This document shows positions 10,998-23,340 of a DNA stretch of 64,000 nucleotides, in pieces. The position numbers and the translations under genes are program-made. How positions within the stretch are numbered: position 1 is the stretch's first letter; every line of letters starts with the position of its first letter. The stretch spans positions 930,001 to 994,000 of the forward strand of contig JAEQBH010000897.1 of NCBI GenBank assembly GCA_016808115.1, given 5' to 3'. The notes under the pieces were generated by a model that ran no database searches, was not told the DNA's origin, and saw nothing but the letters and a program-made list of their open reading frames with translations. Origin of the DNA: Tetrastigma voinierianum. Lineage: Eukaryota; Streptophyta; Magnoliopsida; Vitales; Vitaceae.

Positions 10998-13900
10998 ATG
11001 CCTGCCAGTCCTGTGCTAGTATTCATCAACTCCAGAAGTGGTGGTCAACTAGGTGGGGAACTTCTCTGTACATATCGTGTTCTTCTTAATAAGAACCAGG
11101 TAATTTTCACGGCCCCCAGAAAAAGAATTCTGTAAGACAGAATTTATACTCTGATTGTGAAACTAGTTTCTGAATGGGTTAGATATTTACGTTATTAATG
11201 TCAGGTTTTTGATTTGGACAAAGAGGCTCCTGATAAGGTGCTACACCAGTTTTATTTTAATATAGAAAAGCTCAAGCACAGTGGCGATATTTTGGCCTCT
11301 GAAATTCAGAACAGATTGAGAATAATTGTGAGTACTTCATTTGTTAAATAATAAATGTTACCCTTGCAATACCTTTACATTTCTAAATCACTAACAACTT
11401 TTGCACAATGAGACCTTAAAATTTTTGGTTTCTTCCATATGTTATAAGATGATCTCAAATCACTAGTTTGCAGGTAGCAGGTGGGGATGGTACAGCAAAC
11501 TGGCTCCTTGGAGTAGTTTCTGATCTCAAATTACCTCGGCCACCACCTATTGCTACAGTGCCATTGGGAACAGGAAACAACCTCCCATTTTCATTTGGCT
11601 GGGTAGGATGCCAAGTTTAGTGGTCATTTGAGTGCAGTATCAACAAACCCATGCTTGTTATGGTTTTATTTCTTTCTCTTTATTGTTCTTTTTCCTGATC
11701 ATATCCATCTGTAATATAAAGACACTTGCTGCTATGGTTTGGCTGGAACATCTTTGTCTCGTTTCTCTAATTTTCTGCTACTCTATTTGCAATTTCTGTT
11801 TGACGCAGGTGAAACTGTATGCATGTGTGTAATTTTTTTTAGTGGACTCTGGTGTATAGACAGCCTTGTTATTAATTGACAACAATGACTTCCTAAAAAT
11901 GATAAAATAAATATAATTTTCCCAAACTATATTTCTGTTCTCCTTCATGCAACTGTTATATCTGGAGTTGCTCAAGTTCCTTTATTTGTCCATGATTTTT
12001 ACATTAAAATATCTTCATTTCTTTTAACCTAACATGTATAGTAGAGCCAAGGCATTGTCTTGAGATGGTCTCATTTTAGGAATATGATTTCTACCAAATG
12101 CATTGGTTAAATAATGAAACAAGCATAACATGCAGTTGAATAACTCACAGGGAAAGAAAAATCCTGGCTCAGATCATCAATCTGTGGAGTCATTCTTGGA
12201 TCAAGTGAGAACTGCAAGGGAGATGAAGATTGACAGGTAACCTTTCTTTTCATTTTGCATTTAGGCTTAGTAACATGTAAACATGGATATAAATGGAAAT
12301 CCCTTGTCATTTACTTGAATTTCTAAGTTTCATTTTCTGTATATTAATGCTAATCATTTTGTTATAGTTGGCATATTACCTTGAGAATGAGACCTCCTGA
12401 AGAAGGTTCTTGTGACCCAGGGCTTGTACTACCCCATTCTTTGCATGCATTTCACCATGTCTACCCAACAGAAAAACTGAATATGGTAAGATTTCTTTAT
12501 GATTACTATGACCTTACATTTTTACATGCTCATGGACAAATTTTGGTTGAATATTTTCAGGAGGGATGCCACACATTTCAGGGTGGGTTTTGGAACTATT
12601 TCAGCATGGGTAAGAATTTCAGTTAAGCAGAGTTCTTGTACATTATATATATGTATATATATGTATATATACGCACACGCACACACACGGACGCACGTGC
12701 GCGCACACATACATTTTTGTTATGGGCAAAGAACAGATAATAGTAGAGAAGAATGCCAAGGGGTCATGGCTATAATTAATGGTAGAATAGTGGTTATACA
12801 TGAGGAGCGAGGTGGAAAAAAATCAACGATTGAAGGATGTTTGTCCCTAACAGATAAAGACTGAACAGAAGAAAAAGGATGTTTTAGCATAACAGCCAGT
12901 GGAATTTTCTGTCAGAAGTTTGGATGACAACCTTGATCTTAAACAAATAATCCAGTACATATAGTTTCTTTACTGATTGGGTGAGCTTCCTTCAAACTTA
13001 GCTTCAAAAAGGATGAATATAACGTGAAAGCATGAATCTTCATACTTTGAGTTTTACATGCCATTGATAGAGCAATGGCTCACAGACAGGGTGCATTGTA
13101 AAAAAATCACAATATGGATAGGTCATTGCTTAAAAGTATTATTTAAGAGATTGCTGATATTATGAACTTACATGTTCGCTCCTGGTATGAAATGTAAGAT
13201 TGGCTCATGACATGGTTTTTGCTCCTCACACATTAAAGTATGTATGAGTTATGTAGAGAATTGATAGATATAATCTATGTTGCATTGTAGAATATTTTAT
13301 TCCTTTATATGTAGAATGCAAGTAGAAGAATTTGAAAATGTTGGTCTGATTGTGTGTGCAAATTTTCCTAAACAAGAAAATTTTGGACAAAATAGTATAT
13401 TTGAATTATCTATTATCTATGAATTTAGGGAACAATCACTAATATATCATCTAATTCTTCTTGCAGAAAAGAGAAACACCCTCCTAGGATTTTAATACTT
13501 AATTCAAGGATTTCAATGTTTAATTCTGGATTGAAGACATTTTCTAAACAAACACTAGATTTGTTTGATTGAAGTCTTCATAGGAATTTGTGAAAGTCCT
13601 CAAGAAATCTCCAAGTCTTCAAGAAATCTTCAAAACTCTCTCCAATTCTTATTTAGTCTATAGTGTCCTGATGTGCTTTTTGGAAAAAGCTTATATATAG
13701 GATTGAAAATTTTATTTTTTTATTAGCTTTTAATTTTATGGAGATAATTGTTTTTATTTTGATAATTGTCTTTATTTAATTATCATGAATGAATTTAATT
13801 ATGGTAATTATATTATTGAATATATATATTTAATCCTAACAATTTATTAATTTATTATTATCATTTCTAATTTATCACAAGATTACTAGATTATTATTAT

Positions 13901-16900
13901 TATAATATAAGATTATTATTATTATTATCATTTCTAATTTATTTTTATATTCCATGTGGCACATGGAACGATGTTCCTTAAGGACATGGATGACAAGTTC
14001 AAACTTAACAAGTGACATTCTTTTATTTGAATCTATTCATGCCACAAGACTTCTTTTCATTTGTCATGTAATAAATTTTATTTGGCTATTTAAGATTCAT
14101 GTCAATTTATGGTTAACAATTCAATGAATTGTGACAATAAGTGAGTAAACAAAATTTGCCCGCTACATCCATTTTCTTCTGCTGAAATGAGGATGTGGAA
14201 ACTATGGTGGTCCATTCTCCTATTACTTTGGAAGCACTATAGATCCTTCGTTTACTGTATTTGTTTGTATTCTGTAGCTAATTTTAACTTTTGACCGGTT
14301 GGTATTCAGTTTCAAGCATGCAATGGTGGGAAAATATTTATACATAACTAGTATATCTACTTGACACTTTGGGGCGGACATGTCTTAATTCATTAAAAAG
14401 ATTTTTCTGAAGATTATAAAATGCCTTATAAATTCACATACATGAGTATTGGAATAGAAAATTCATATCAATTTTGTTTTGCAGAGGTGGTTAGAGTCCT
14501 ACACCTACATTTGACTTGGCTCAAGAAAGCCTTGGTTCAACTGCTTAGGTCAAAAAAGAAAGCTTGGAGGATCTTGTAAAACTCTATGTAACTTTACAGC
14601 TTAAATTAGAAAACCTTTACTACAGGGCTAGGCTTTGTTCAAAACTCTAAATACTTATGTTAAGTGGATCCCTCCTCCACATTTCTCCAAAATTTTCCTA
14701 TCAAAAGCTTATAAGTGGATCTTAGTTTTATCAGTGATAACCTATATTATTGGTTTTGAAAGCTTGAATTATACATGTTGTCAGTCTCAAGCTGCTATGC
14801 TTGGCATGCTCCAGTCTCATTGGCTTAAATCTCAAGAAATTTGAGTTTCTATAGTGTGCCTTGATATGCCTACCTAGACTCTTAGTTTTAGCAATGATAA
14901 CCTATATTATTGGTTTTGAAAGCTTGAATCATACCTGTTGTCAGTTGCAGCTGCAACATATATATGCTTTGCATGCTCCAATCTCATTGGCTTTAGCATC
15001 CAGAAATTTGAGTTTCTAAAGTGTGCCTATCTAGACTCTTCTCCAGACAGCTGTCAGAACCAACCAGAATGGTTATTAATTATCTTATAGAACTACAATA
15101 ATAGGAAGGAACTAATGAGTATCCAGCAAATCATATTATCATAAATGCTTATTTCTTAATCCTTCAATAATATAATGAGATGAATGTGCAAGTATCTACC
15201 AAGTTTGTCATGGAGGAGCATCTTCTCTTTGATTATTCGCCATTAATATTGTACCATCGTATATTTGATATTTCTCTGTTCGTAAGCAACCTTTTTATTT
15301 TTATTGTTTTATACAGGAATGGATGCTCAAGTATCATATGCGTTTCATTCTGAGCGAAAGCTACATCCAGAAAAATTTAAAAACCAGTTAGTTAATCAGG
15401 TGCCCATTTTATGTTTTTCACTGTTTATAGCACTATTGAATATACTTAGCATAGTCTTACAGTCTTTGTTATCAAATTAATTCATCATAACACAATTCAC
15501 AAATTTAGCAATGAGTCTAAGATCTGAATTGTTACAAATCTACAATGATTTTGGTTATATTACAACAACCCAAAAACCACATAATTACATTAAAAATTGT
15601 AAGAGCAGCAATTTTCTGGGTTAATTGAAAAGGCTACGCCAATGTGTCTCACAAAGATTTTTACAGATAATGAGAAAGTTGTCTGACCTGCCACTGAGCA
15701 AGTCTCAAAATTTATCAAAAAGGGATGAAAGTAATCTCTATAATAATGCAATATCTATACATCTTCATCCATGTTAAAGTAATGATATGTCCAGATAGCT
15801 TCTTCAGTATTTTGACTGGAGCTTTGCCAATGGTCTCCAAAACAAAACGATAGAACGCACAGCGTCCAACAGAAGTCCCATCGATCTCTGCCCACCAAAC
15901 CATGATCAATACTTCGCTGACTTCAATTCCAGCAATCACTCATTCAACAAACAATTTTTAATTGCGTTACGAGTAAAGTACATCGATACCGCACTCAAAA
16001 CCGGCGTCACTTTATCATCAGAAAGTGTTCACCAAACAGTTATGATCATATGAATTCAGCGTCTTTGAGAATAAACTCGAAGATCCTGTAATCCTGCAGA
16101 GGTTTCTGGTCGGCGACGGCAAGATGTCTCGAACTTTTGACCACCGGTTCAACGAGCGCCGTTTACCAAACCAACTCAACACTAAGTCACGGTTAGAGCG
16201 TTTACTCATGCTCTGTTGGTCAAACCAGAAGATATTGCCCACTGGTTGGTAAAATGCGTCAATTGTTCAACCCATGAACTTTTTTTTATTTAACACCGTT
16301 TTCCCCAGAGTATTTATACCATTTTTGTGAATCATATTCAAGTGCGTTTCATTTGTAAATCATGACTGTTTATAATCTGTATGTTATCCTTCTTCATGGT
16401 AAGCTTTTGTGCAGCTGGGTAAGAATATTCTATCCAAGTACCGAGCTGTTTTCGTTTATCCTTTTCTTTTTCCTAATCCAGGTCACAGAAAGAAGATTCC
16501 TGAATGCTTGATGTCAATGACTATTTGATATACGAGACCAGGCATTGGCATTGATCATTTAGCATAAAATTCATTAAGACCAAAAGGTTTCCTAAAATGG
16601 AGTTTATTAACTATGAAGTTTGTGAGGATTAGTTTTGGTTAGTTTTTACAGAAGCATTCTACATGTGTAACTGGGCAAATACTGAATAAGACTGTCCAAT
16701 GGTCTCAAAAGACATCTCAACTTTCTTCTTCTTCTTCTTCTTAGAAATTCATATGTTTTGTGTAATCATTTAAAGTTCTATGTTATCAATGGTTTGTCAG
16801 TGACAATTGTTTTGGTTTAATCACAGGAATATAGCAAAATTAACAAAGGTCAGAATCATGAAAAAACAAGGTCAATGGGAAGAACTCCCAATACCTGGCA

Positions 16901-18993
16901 GGTAAAATTAATTGACTTTTTTATTTTGTCAAACATGTAAGATCTTTTCAATAATTGAGATCAGTTGCTGATTGGGTGGAAACATGTTTTAGAGTTGCTC
17001 TATTTTTCTTCTCTGATTTCCTTCCCTCTTTTTTCCTTCTTATGCAATTGAATCTCTCAAGTTGTAACTTTTTATGATATGGTTATTGCAATAAATAAAA
17101 AATGCTTTGGATTTCATTTCCGCTTTTGTGACTATAAATATATAATAATTGTCTACAATGATGTTCTTTTTCAAAACTTCCTTTATCTTTTCAATTGAGC
17201 TGCTTCCTTGCCATAAAGGAAAAAGAAAGAAGCGAAAAAAAGAAGAGAAGAAAATTCATGTCTCACTCCCTATTGATGTTACTTCCGCAAATGAAGCATC
17301 AATTAGGGGTAACACAAAATTTTAAAAAGCAAACTTTGAGGGGCACCATAAAATATGAGTTTAAAATATTTAAAGTAATTCAAGGGCAATTATAAGACAA
17401 GGGCTTACTGTTAGTGATCACATGATCCTTTGATCAATGAAGGTAAACTAGTGCTGACGCCCCAGCAAACTAGGCCCCAGATCTTAAGCCCTGTGTAAGA
17501 TGTTTCTCTAAATGCTAAAAAGCTTTCAGTTTAGCTTAGACGTAATTTTTAAGAGTGTTTGGATATGATTCTCAATCATGGGTTGGCCTGGCCAATCCCA
17601 GATGTGATTTATTCATGTTTTTATGGAGTAAGAAAATTTGTGCTTTTTCTCAAATGTGACAGGGAAGTTTTTTTTTTTTTTCCTTTTATTTAATGATTTT
17701 TTTTAAAATGTTGTAATTGTCCTTAGCCTTCATTAAAAACACTGTTGATTCAGTTGTAGTAGTAATTACATTTACTTCTATTTCTGCTATGTTAAATGCA
17801 GAAGTTAAATGCTAGACTTTAGCTGACTCGGTTCTAGACCTGGTTGTCTTGCAAGAGTACTTTGACCCTAAGTTTGAACTATCTTCCTATCTAATAGGAC
17901 TCTAGGTTCAACATGTAGATGTCTACTTCATGTTTTTTTTTCTTCAATTTGATGGTTTATTCAAATTTGAGAAATTATGAAAAATTTCAATTAATACAGA
18001 TGGCTGATTGTAATAACACATTCTTTCTGATTTTCAGCATCCGGTCCATCATTTGCCTCAATTTGCCCAGTTTTTCTGGTGGACTCAATCCGTGGGGGAT
18101 GCCAAGGAGGAATGCCTTGCGTAATGTCAGTTCTGATTTGTCTTTTTACATATCTGCCTATACGTTTGAACTGAATATAAAAGCTGTGTCCTAAACTGCA
18201 GAGTCAGGTTTCCAGCAGTTCCTCATGAACAAATTTTTTAACTAAAATTTCTTGATGAATTATGTTTACAGAGGGATTTCACTCCTCCATTTGTAGATGA
18301 TGGTGTTATTGAGGTTGTTGGTTTTAGAGATGCCTGGCATGGACTTTGCTTGTATGCTCCAAGGGGACATGGAACTCGTCTTGCACAGGTAAGCAGCAAT
18401 CTGGTTAGTTGTAAAACAAATTATGATTCAATCTTTCTTTATATTCCCATTGATTAGAGGTTCTCATTTTTGGCACAATAGCCACCGCATAGTTGCAGAG
18501 AGCATTGCTGCAGGATAAGTATGATAACAAGCTTTGTCTTGCTTATTGTGTGTGCATATGAGGACTCTCATCTCACCTATTTAGGAATTTGAGAACAAGC
18601 ACCAACATCATTGTTTTTATCCCTCTCTATATCTTGATTTTCTATCTTGTTGTGTAGGTAAAAAGAATCTGTTTCGAGTTTCACAAGAGTAAAGCAGGTG
18701 CTAATCACGTGTTCATGAGGATAGATGGGGAACCATGGAAGCAGCCCCTCCCAGTAGATGATGATGATGATGATGATGATAACAACCCTGTGGTTGTGGA
18801 AATCTCTCACCTTGGCCAAGTAAGTATGCTTGCCACTCCACATTGCCGATCCAGAAGTATCACTGAGTCCTCGTCACTAGTCACTCACCTTGACATGGAA
18901 GAAGATAGCAGTGATACAGAAGAACCAGACATGCCTAGAAAGTTTGGTGCTGCTGATACATTCAGAATGCCTGAAAACCACTTGATGCCGTAA
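10998..18993 (+). CDS. DGK5: Diacylglycerol kinase, DGK5-like (multi-exon, possibly impaired)
   Basis: The enzyme phosphorylates diacylglycerol with ATP to phosphatidic acid, a membrane signal. Exons with GT/AG borders: 10893-11099, 11205-11327, 11474-11602, 12151-12236, 12368-12485, 12561-12609, 15317-15399, 16827-16901, 18038-18125, 18272-18388, 18658-18993. The catalytic domain opens with PVLVFINSRSGGQLGG. The ATP-binding glycine loop is GGDGTANW, followed by PLGTGNNLPFSFGW. The accessory domain has PFVDDGVIEVVGF and RGHGTRLAQ. There are no C1 zinc fingers, as in the short plant cluster. Two defects: the expected N-terminal segment (..EYLKDFYIPNYIL) is preceded in frame by TGA at 10923, so the first ATG is 10998; and exons 15317-15399 and 16827-16901 are out of phase because a conserved exon (KL.CTQGW region) is absent or decayed. 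A complete product would be near 490 residues. The neighbour downstream is a retrotransposon 666 bp past the stop. Confidence 0.85.
12643..12712. repeat. Compound microsatellite (TATG/TA then CA-rich)
   Basis: A run of TATATATG repeats passes directly into alternating CA/CG dinucleotides. It lies inside the large intron of the kinase gene, 34 bp past the donor site. Likely length-variable. Confidence 0.8.
14721..15040. repeat. 160-bp tandem duplication inside kinase intron
   Basis: Copy 1 (14721-14880) and copy 2 (14881-15040) both run from CTTAGTTTTA through TGATAACCTATATTATTGG and CATGCTCCA.TCTCATTGG to GTGTGCC..CTAGACT. The copies differ by several substitutions and small indels. No open frame is conserved between them. 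Confidence 0.8.
15660..16250 (-). pseudogene. Possible gene fragment inside the kinase intron, unidentified
   Basis: This block has more CpG and mixed composition than the surrounding intron. Its minus strand carries two moderately long open frames (16242-16018 and 15939-15715), the second containing VWWAEIDGT. I could not match either to a family, and no splice sites or continuous frame join them. It may be a decayed retrocopy or transposon fragment inserted next to where the missing kinase exon should lie. Confidence 0.25.
16391..16445 (+). pseudogene. Candidate decayed kinase exon (KL.CTQGW region)
   Basis: Family members have a roughly 68-nt exon encoding a KLGCTQGW..HP.S segment between ..KNQLVNQ and NIAKL. 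The only similar stretch between the flanking exons is AAGCTTTTGTGCAGCTGG followed by TTCTATCCAAG. It keeps the order of the conserved codons but is too short and has no clean donor. It could be the exon with deletions, or chance. Confidence 0.25.
18757..18780 (+). repeat. (GAT)8 coding microsatellite, eight aspartates
   Basis: Eight uninterrupted GAT codons in the last kinase exon give an Asp8 tract between ..QPLPV and NNPVVVEI, near the end of the accessory domain. A perfect trinucleotide run in coding sequence is a likely length polymorphism that keeps frame. Confidence 0.9.
18820..18825 (+). promoter_or_regulatory. Consensus splice donor inside the last kinase exon
   Basis: The codons for ..HLGQ are followed by GTAAGT, a perfect plant 5' splice-site consensus, although the frame reads on to the stop at 18991-18993. 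Tomato and Arabidopsis orthologues are reported to make C-terminal isoforms, one binding calmodulin, by alternative splicing. Use of this donor here is inference. Confidence 0.4.
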
Positions 18994-19658
18994 CGTTCCT
19001 TAATTCTGCACTTTACCTTTACCTGAAAATCTCCATAGCTAAACAAGATGAATGGTTGCTCCAGAAAATTCAAATTTATGTTGATGTATATATATCTCTA
19101 TTTGTCTGTAGAATTCTCCGAATGTTGTAAAGAACTCAGAGTGATTGTCATGCAAATTCTTTGTCAAAAGGAGTAGGTTCAAATCATTTCTTTACCGCCT
19201 TTTACAATTTTCTCCCCGTCACTAAAGTAAAACTCATAAATATTTTTAACTTAAATTTGTTAAGAAGTGAATGATCAAACACATTGTTTAAATGTCAAAA
19301 AAAAAAAACACGTTTAAATTTGAAGCTGTCACGCTTTACAGTTTTATACGAGAATCACTAATGGTTACGCTATTTTTCTGTAAATTAAAAATTTTAAAGT
19401 CAACTATCATATTTTAAAATATTTAAAATCTCATTTCAGATGTCAAAAAAAAAAAAAAAAGATCTCACTTCAAAATAGTTTTTTGTTCTTTTGTTTTTTA
19501 AGTTTTGAAAGGATTGGGACGGAAAAAACTAGAAAGAGTAAAGTGCTTCGATAAAATGTATATAACTCAAAAAAAAAAAAAATGAAGAAGTAGACACAAG
19601 AAATATAAATGAAAAGACAATTTTCAATTTATTCTCCTGAACTTTCTCTGGAGAGAAT
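18994..19658 (+). other. Kinase 3' flank up to the retrotransposon
   Basis: The sequence after the stop turns AT-rich with several A-runs (for example 19298-19308, 19446-19460, 19568-19581). The kinase 3' UTR probably ends within the first 150-200 bases. No other gene is seen. Confidence 0.5.
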
Positions 19659-21350
19659 TGTAGACCCCAAATTTGAGTACTTGGTGATTTTTTTTTCGTT
19701 ATAATCCTACATCTGAAATTTACAGCGAGAGGCTGCTGAATTCACACATTCGAAAAAGCAGATTTTTTTTCCTCATGGCAGAATCACATCCGGGAATTTA
19801 CATAAAGAAGAGAGCTCTTTCCATAAAAGGCGCCCTCTCCCCTCGACGGAAGAAAGGAAAGTAAACTGATGCGTCGTTTCCACCCAAAAGGCCATAATCA
19901 ATCACTCACAATTTTCTTTTTTTTTCGAGCACAAATTCACAAGATTATTCATATAATTTGCTTGCTATTGGGCCTTTCAAATTTATTTTCTGCGATGCTG
20001 ATGGGTCTTTCCCACATCGAGCATGCCCTGTTTCTGGCCCTGTGTTTAATGTTCGAGCGCCTGAGAAATTCGTCGCAATTTTTGGAGACAATCTCGCTTG
20101 GGAGGCAATTTCACGAGAGGTTGGCTCTCGATCCAGAGCCACCACTTACCGCATGCTTTTCTCGACTTTCTTCTTTATATAGTTTTTTTTTACTGTCTTC
20201 TTGTCTCAGATATATATTAGCTATTTAGTATAATTCATTATTTTATTTTCTTAATTATATTAAGTTGCTTTTTGTTTATTTTAGAAATTTTATATTGTTG
20301 TTTTTTTTTTTTTTTCATTGCTTTCCTTAATATGCGCTACTATCACCAATCTTACTTAATAAAATCCTCAAATTTTTTCTACTTATTTCAATTTTAAGTA
20401 TCATTTCAAATTTTCTCATTTTCTAAAATTCAAATTTTCACTTTAAAAACAAGTCTCTTCAAATTTCAAATTTCAATTTCAAATTTTCACGATTCACTTT
20501 GTAATCACCATAGATTTCAAAATCTCTGCTGCCATAATTTCAAACAAACATAGCTTTCCACTTCCACTTCATAATGATAAAATCTATATCAAAATTCAAT
20601 GATCAATTTCAACAAATCCTCACTTTGCATTCATTGTCCTAGTCTAAATTTTGAAAATCTATACTTAAATTTCAAGTCCAAAAAATCTCAAATTTCAAAT
20701 TTCCAATTTCAAACCTAATTTTCAAACTTCAATTTCAAACTGTTTTTCAAAAATCAAACACTAAGACTTACAATTCCAAAATGGACTGGATAGTTTAATT
20801 TTGGTAACATATAAATGGGTTTAAAGGTCCAACATTCACTTAATAAATACTTTCGATACACATTATGAACCACCCTAATCGGAATAGCTTATTTTCATAT
20901 TACACTAACATCGTTTCCCAATCGATGCGCTTTATAACACGTCATTCAGATACAGCATTTTTCTTATACGATTGTTTGACATTTATTTATATAATGCTCT
21001 CGACGCTTTTTTATATTGTTATTGCTTATCTTCTAGATTCATTACTGACAATAAAACCATATTTTCTTTATTGGTTTTTTATAGAGACCCGACTTGTGGC
21101 TTATGTGGTGTTACGCTTCCATCGTACCTTCCGATAAGTAACCCGACTCTGACTCAGACTCCTGGCTTCCAGACCGCTCTTTTCTTATCACGCAAATACA
21201 TTTAAGCGTTTTCTTCTTATTTTTGTTTTCCTTTAAAATAAAAACAAAAATAAGTGGCTGATCTAAACCGTTTAAAACGGTTTTTTTAAATAAAAACGAG
21301 TCTCGCTTTTTACACAAACTTACACAGCTTTTCAAAAATGCTGGTCCCCA
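19659..21350 (+). repeat. 5' LTR of element A
   Basis: Starts TGTAGACCCC and ends near GCTGGTCCCCA. It has an internal TTTCAAA-rich block (about 20380-20760) and a TTACGCTTCCATCGTACCTT segment near 21108 that recurs at about 28280 in the 3' LTR. Length is about 1.69 kb. Short open frames inside are not genes. Confidence 0.8.
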
Positions 21351-22539
21351 ACGTACCTAATCGGGGACAGTTGATGTACAAGTCAATACAAATTAGCAGC
21401 GCTTTTGATTAACCGCATCGACAGATACCTATTTGTTTTTGTATACTGATTGTTGATAAATGTCGAGAGTTTTGATTTACCGATCAGACCTTTACGTTTG
21501 GTCATATACGCTTTCACATTTGTTGGTTTACATCCTGGTTGATTCTTCTCGGCAATCTAGTTTTGGTTACTTGTTTCGGTTCGTTATATATTCATCTTTT
21601 ACCCATCTTATATTTCGCTAGATTGTGTGTGTGACATGGATGATATATCAGCCAGATTTATCGATCGCCAGATGACTACCCAATTCTCGCTTGACTCGCA
21701 TGTTGTTTGTCTATGTGGGACACACATTTATCCCCTTATCTCCAACTCCTACTTCCCCGGCCGACTATGTGTCTTTGGGTTGCTGCGATCGGAGCATTCG
21801 ATCGAGACTCGTTTTCCCTTGTTCGTCTTCGAATCGAGCCAATGATTAGGAGTAAGGTCTATGGATGGCCATATCCATGTTCGCGAGCATTCGAGGTGGC
21901 CAATACATTGATGTCGTATTTATCCGATTCAAGATCAGATAAAATTTCCGCAGCCTAGATTTCCTGTGGATATTTGTACTGGCCGCTGTGTTATTCTTCA
22001 GGTTATATTTATTAGGTTTTTCGATGCACCCACATACTCACTCATACACTTAGTTTATTCCCGAGTAATAGAGTAGAGAGCCTTCACCATGTCGCCCGAT
22101 GTCGAGGAAGTGTGCATGTGTGGGAGGTGATGACCACCTTGCATGGAAGCGCCCGTCACTTCGAAGACGTAGGAGGTTGCGACCACTGAGGGTGTGGGTA
22201 CGCCTCTCTCGACGTCCTACTAGTGGGACCCTCTCTAAAAAGCCCACATTTTTTTTTTTTTTTTTGGGCAAGCCACCCCGACCTCTAGGCTGAGTTTGCA
22301 TCCCACCGATTAGACCCATCCTGCCATCGCATCGTATGAAACTTCAGTCGGCTTAGCTGCACATGGATCCAAATTTCTCCTATCAGGGTTTCCTCTCGAG
22401 GGTACGTAGATTATCGTAGTATTGAGTTTCAAGTGGGCATTTGTTCAAAGATGTGCGCAGTGTCGATGTACTGGACTTTACTACACGTTCTACCATCAGT
22501 TGTACGATTGACCTCACCTTTGTCCGCTTTCAAACCGGG

Positions 22540-23340
22540 GCGTGATATTATCGAAGATTTCGTCAAGTCTTCTAGTGGTCATGAGTTCATTCTCTAGTCG
22601 CTATTGATTACTCCCACGGCTGGGTGGAGGCCACTTCATGCAAAACTAAATGCGACCAGTGGCCACCTTTATTAGATCGCACACATTATTTGAGATATGG
22701 GGTTCCTCATGAGGTTGATATCGGGATAGAGGTGTGCATTTCGGGGTGAGGTTGACACTATTACAGAGATATGGCATCGACATCTGAGATCGTGCAGCAT
22801 TATGGGCCATGGGACAAATGGAGGCCCCGATGAAGACCGCGAACAAAATATTAAGAGGATTACAGCAAGATGATTGAGACTTCTCGAGGCCGGGTCAGGA
22901 AACCTTCGCATTATGGTGGATGTCCTTGCCTCACTCGCACTACGGGGCCACGCTACTTACTCTAGTTTATGGCATGGAAGCCAGTTTTGCAGATTGAAGA
23001 TAGAATGGGATCGAGAGTAGCCTAGGCGGTAATTTGAAGGCGGATGGTTGATCCTGACTTGATATTTCTTACGATGAATGAAAGGAGTGAGGCGTGACCG
23101 CCGAACACAAGGAAGATAGTGTGCTCAAAAAAGCGGGTTAAGCCTGAACCACTTTCGGCCCGATTTGGTTTGAGTCCTCGGAGGTTAGTCGCCCGACCAC
23201 AGATGAAGTTTAAACCCAGCGGAGCGGACCACATTATTAGAAGTTGACCCAGAAGGGCCGCATAGTTGATGGACTTAAGATAGAAACCAATTCTCAGGCC
23301 AACCAATGTGGATCAATTGAAAAGTTTCGTTTGAGACCTT
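22540..23340 (+). pseudogene. Integrase remnant of element A
   Basis: Translation across shifting frames gives the typical Tat-clade integrase order: SGHEFI.., WVEA, a GVPHE-like segment, the RPQTNG(A)xEA-like region encoded around 22795-22850, ILR..IETS, and near the C-terminus LMDL..KP followed by TNVDQLK at about 23300-23325. This is the enzyme that inserts element DNA into the chromosome. Multiple frameshifts and stops make it non-functional. Upstream it joins the leader directly, with RT and RNase H missing. Confidence 0.8.

Larger units (their letters stand above)
12610..15316 (+). other. Large intron of the kinase gene (2.7 kb)
   Basis: Bounded by a GTAAG donor after ..FWNYFSMG and an ACAG acceptor before ..MDAQVSYAF; the phases match (1 and 2). 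It contains a TATG/CA microsatellite at about 12643-12712, TTA-rich simple repeats around 13850-13950 and a 160-bp tandem duplication (14721-15040). No coding sequence was recognised. Confidence 0.75.
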
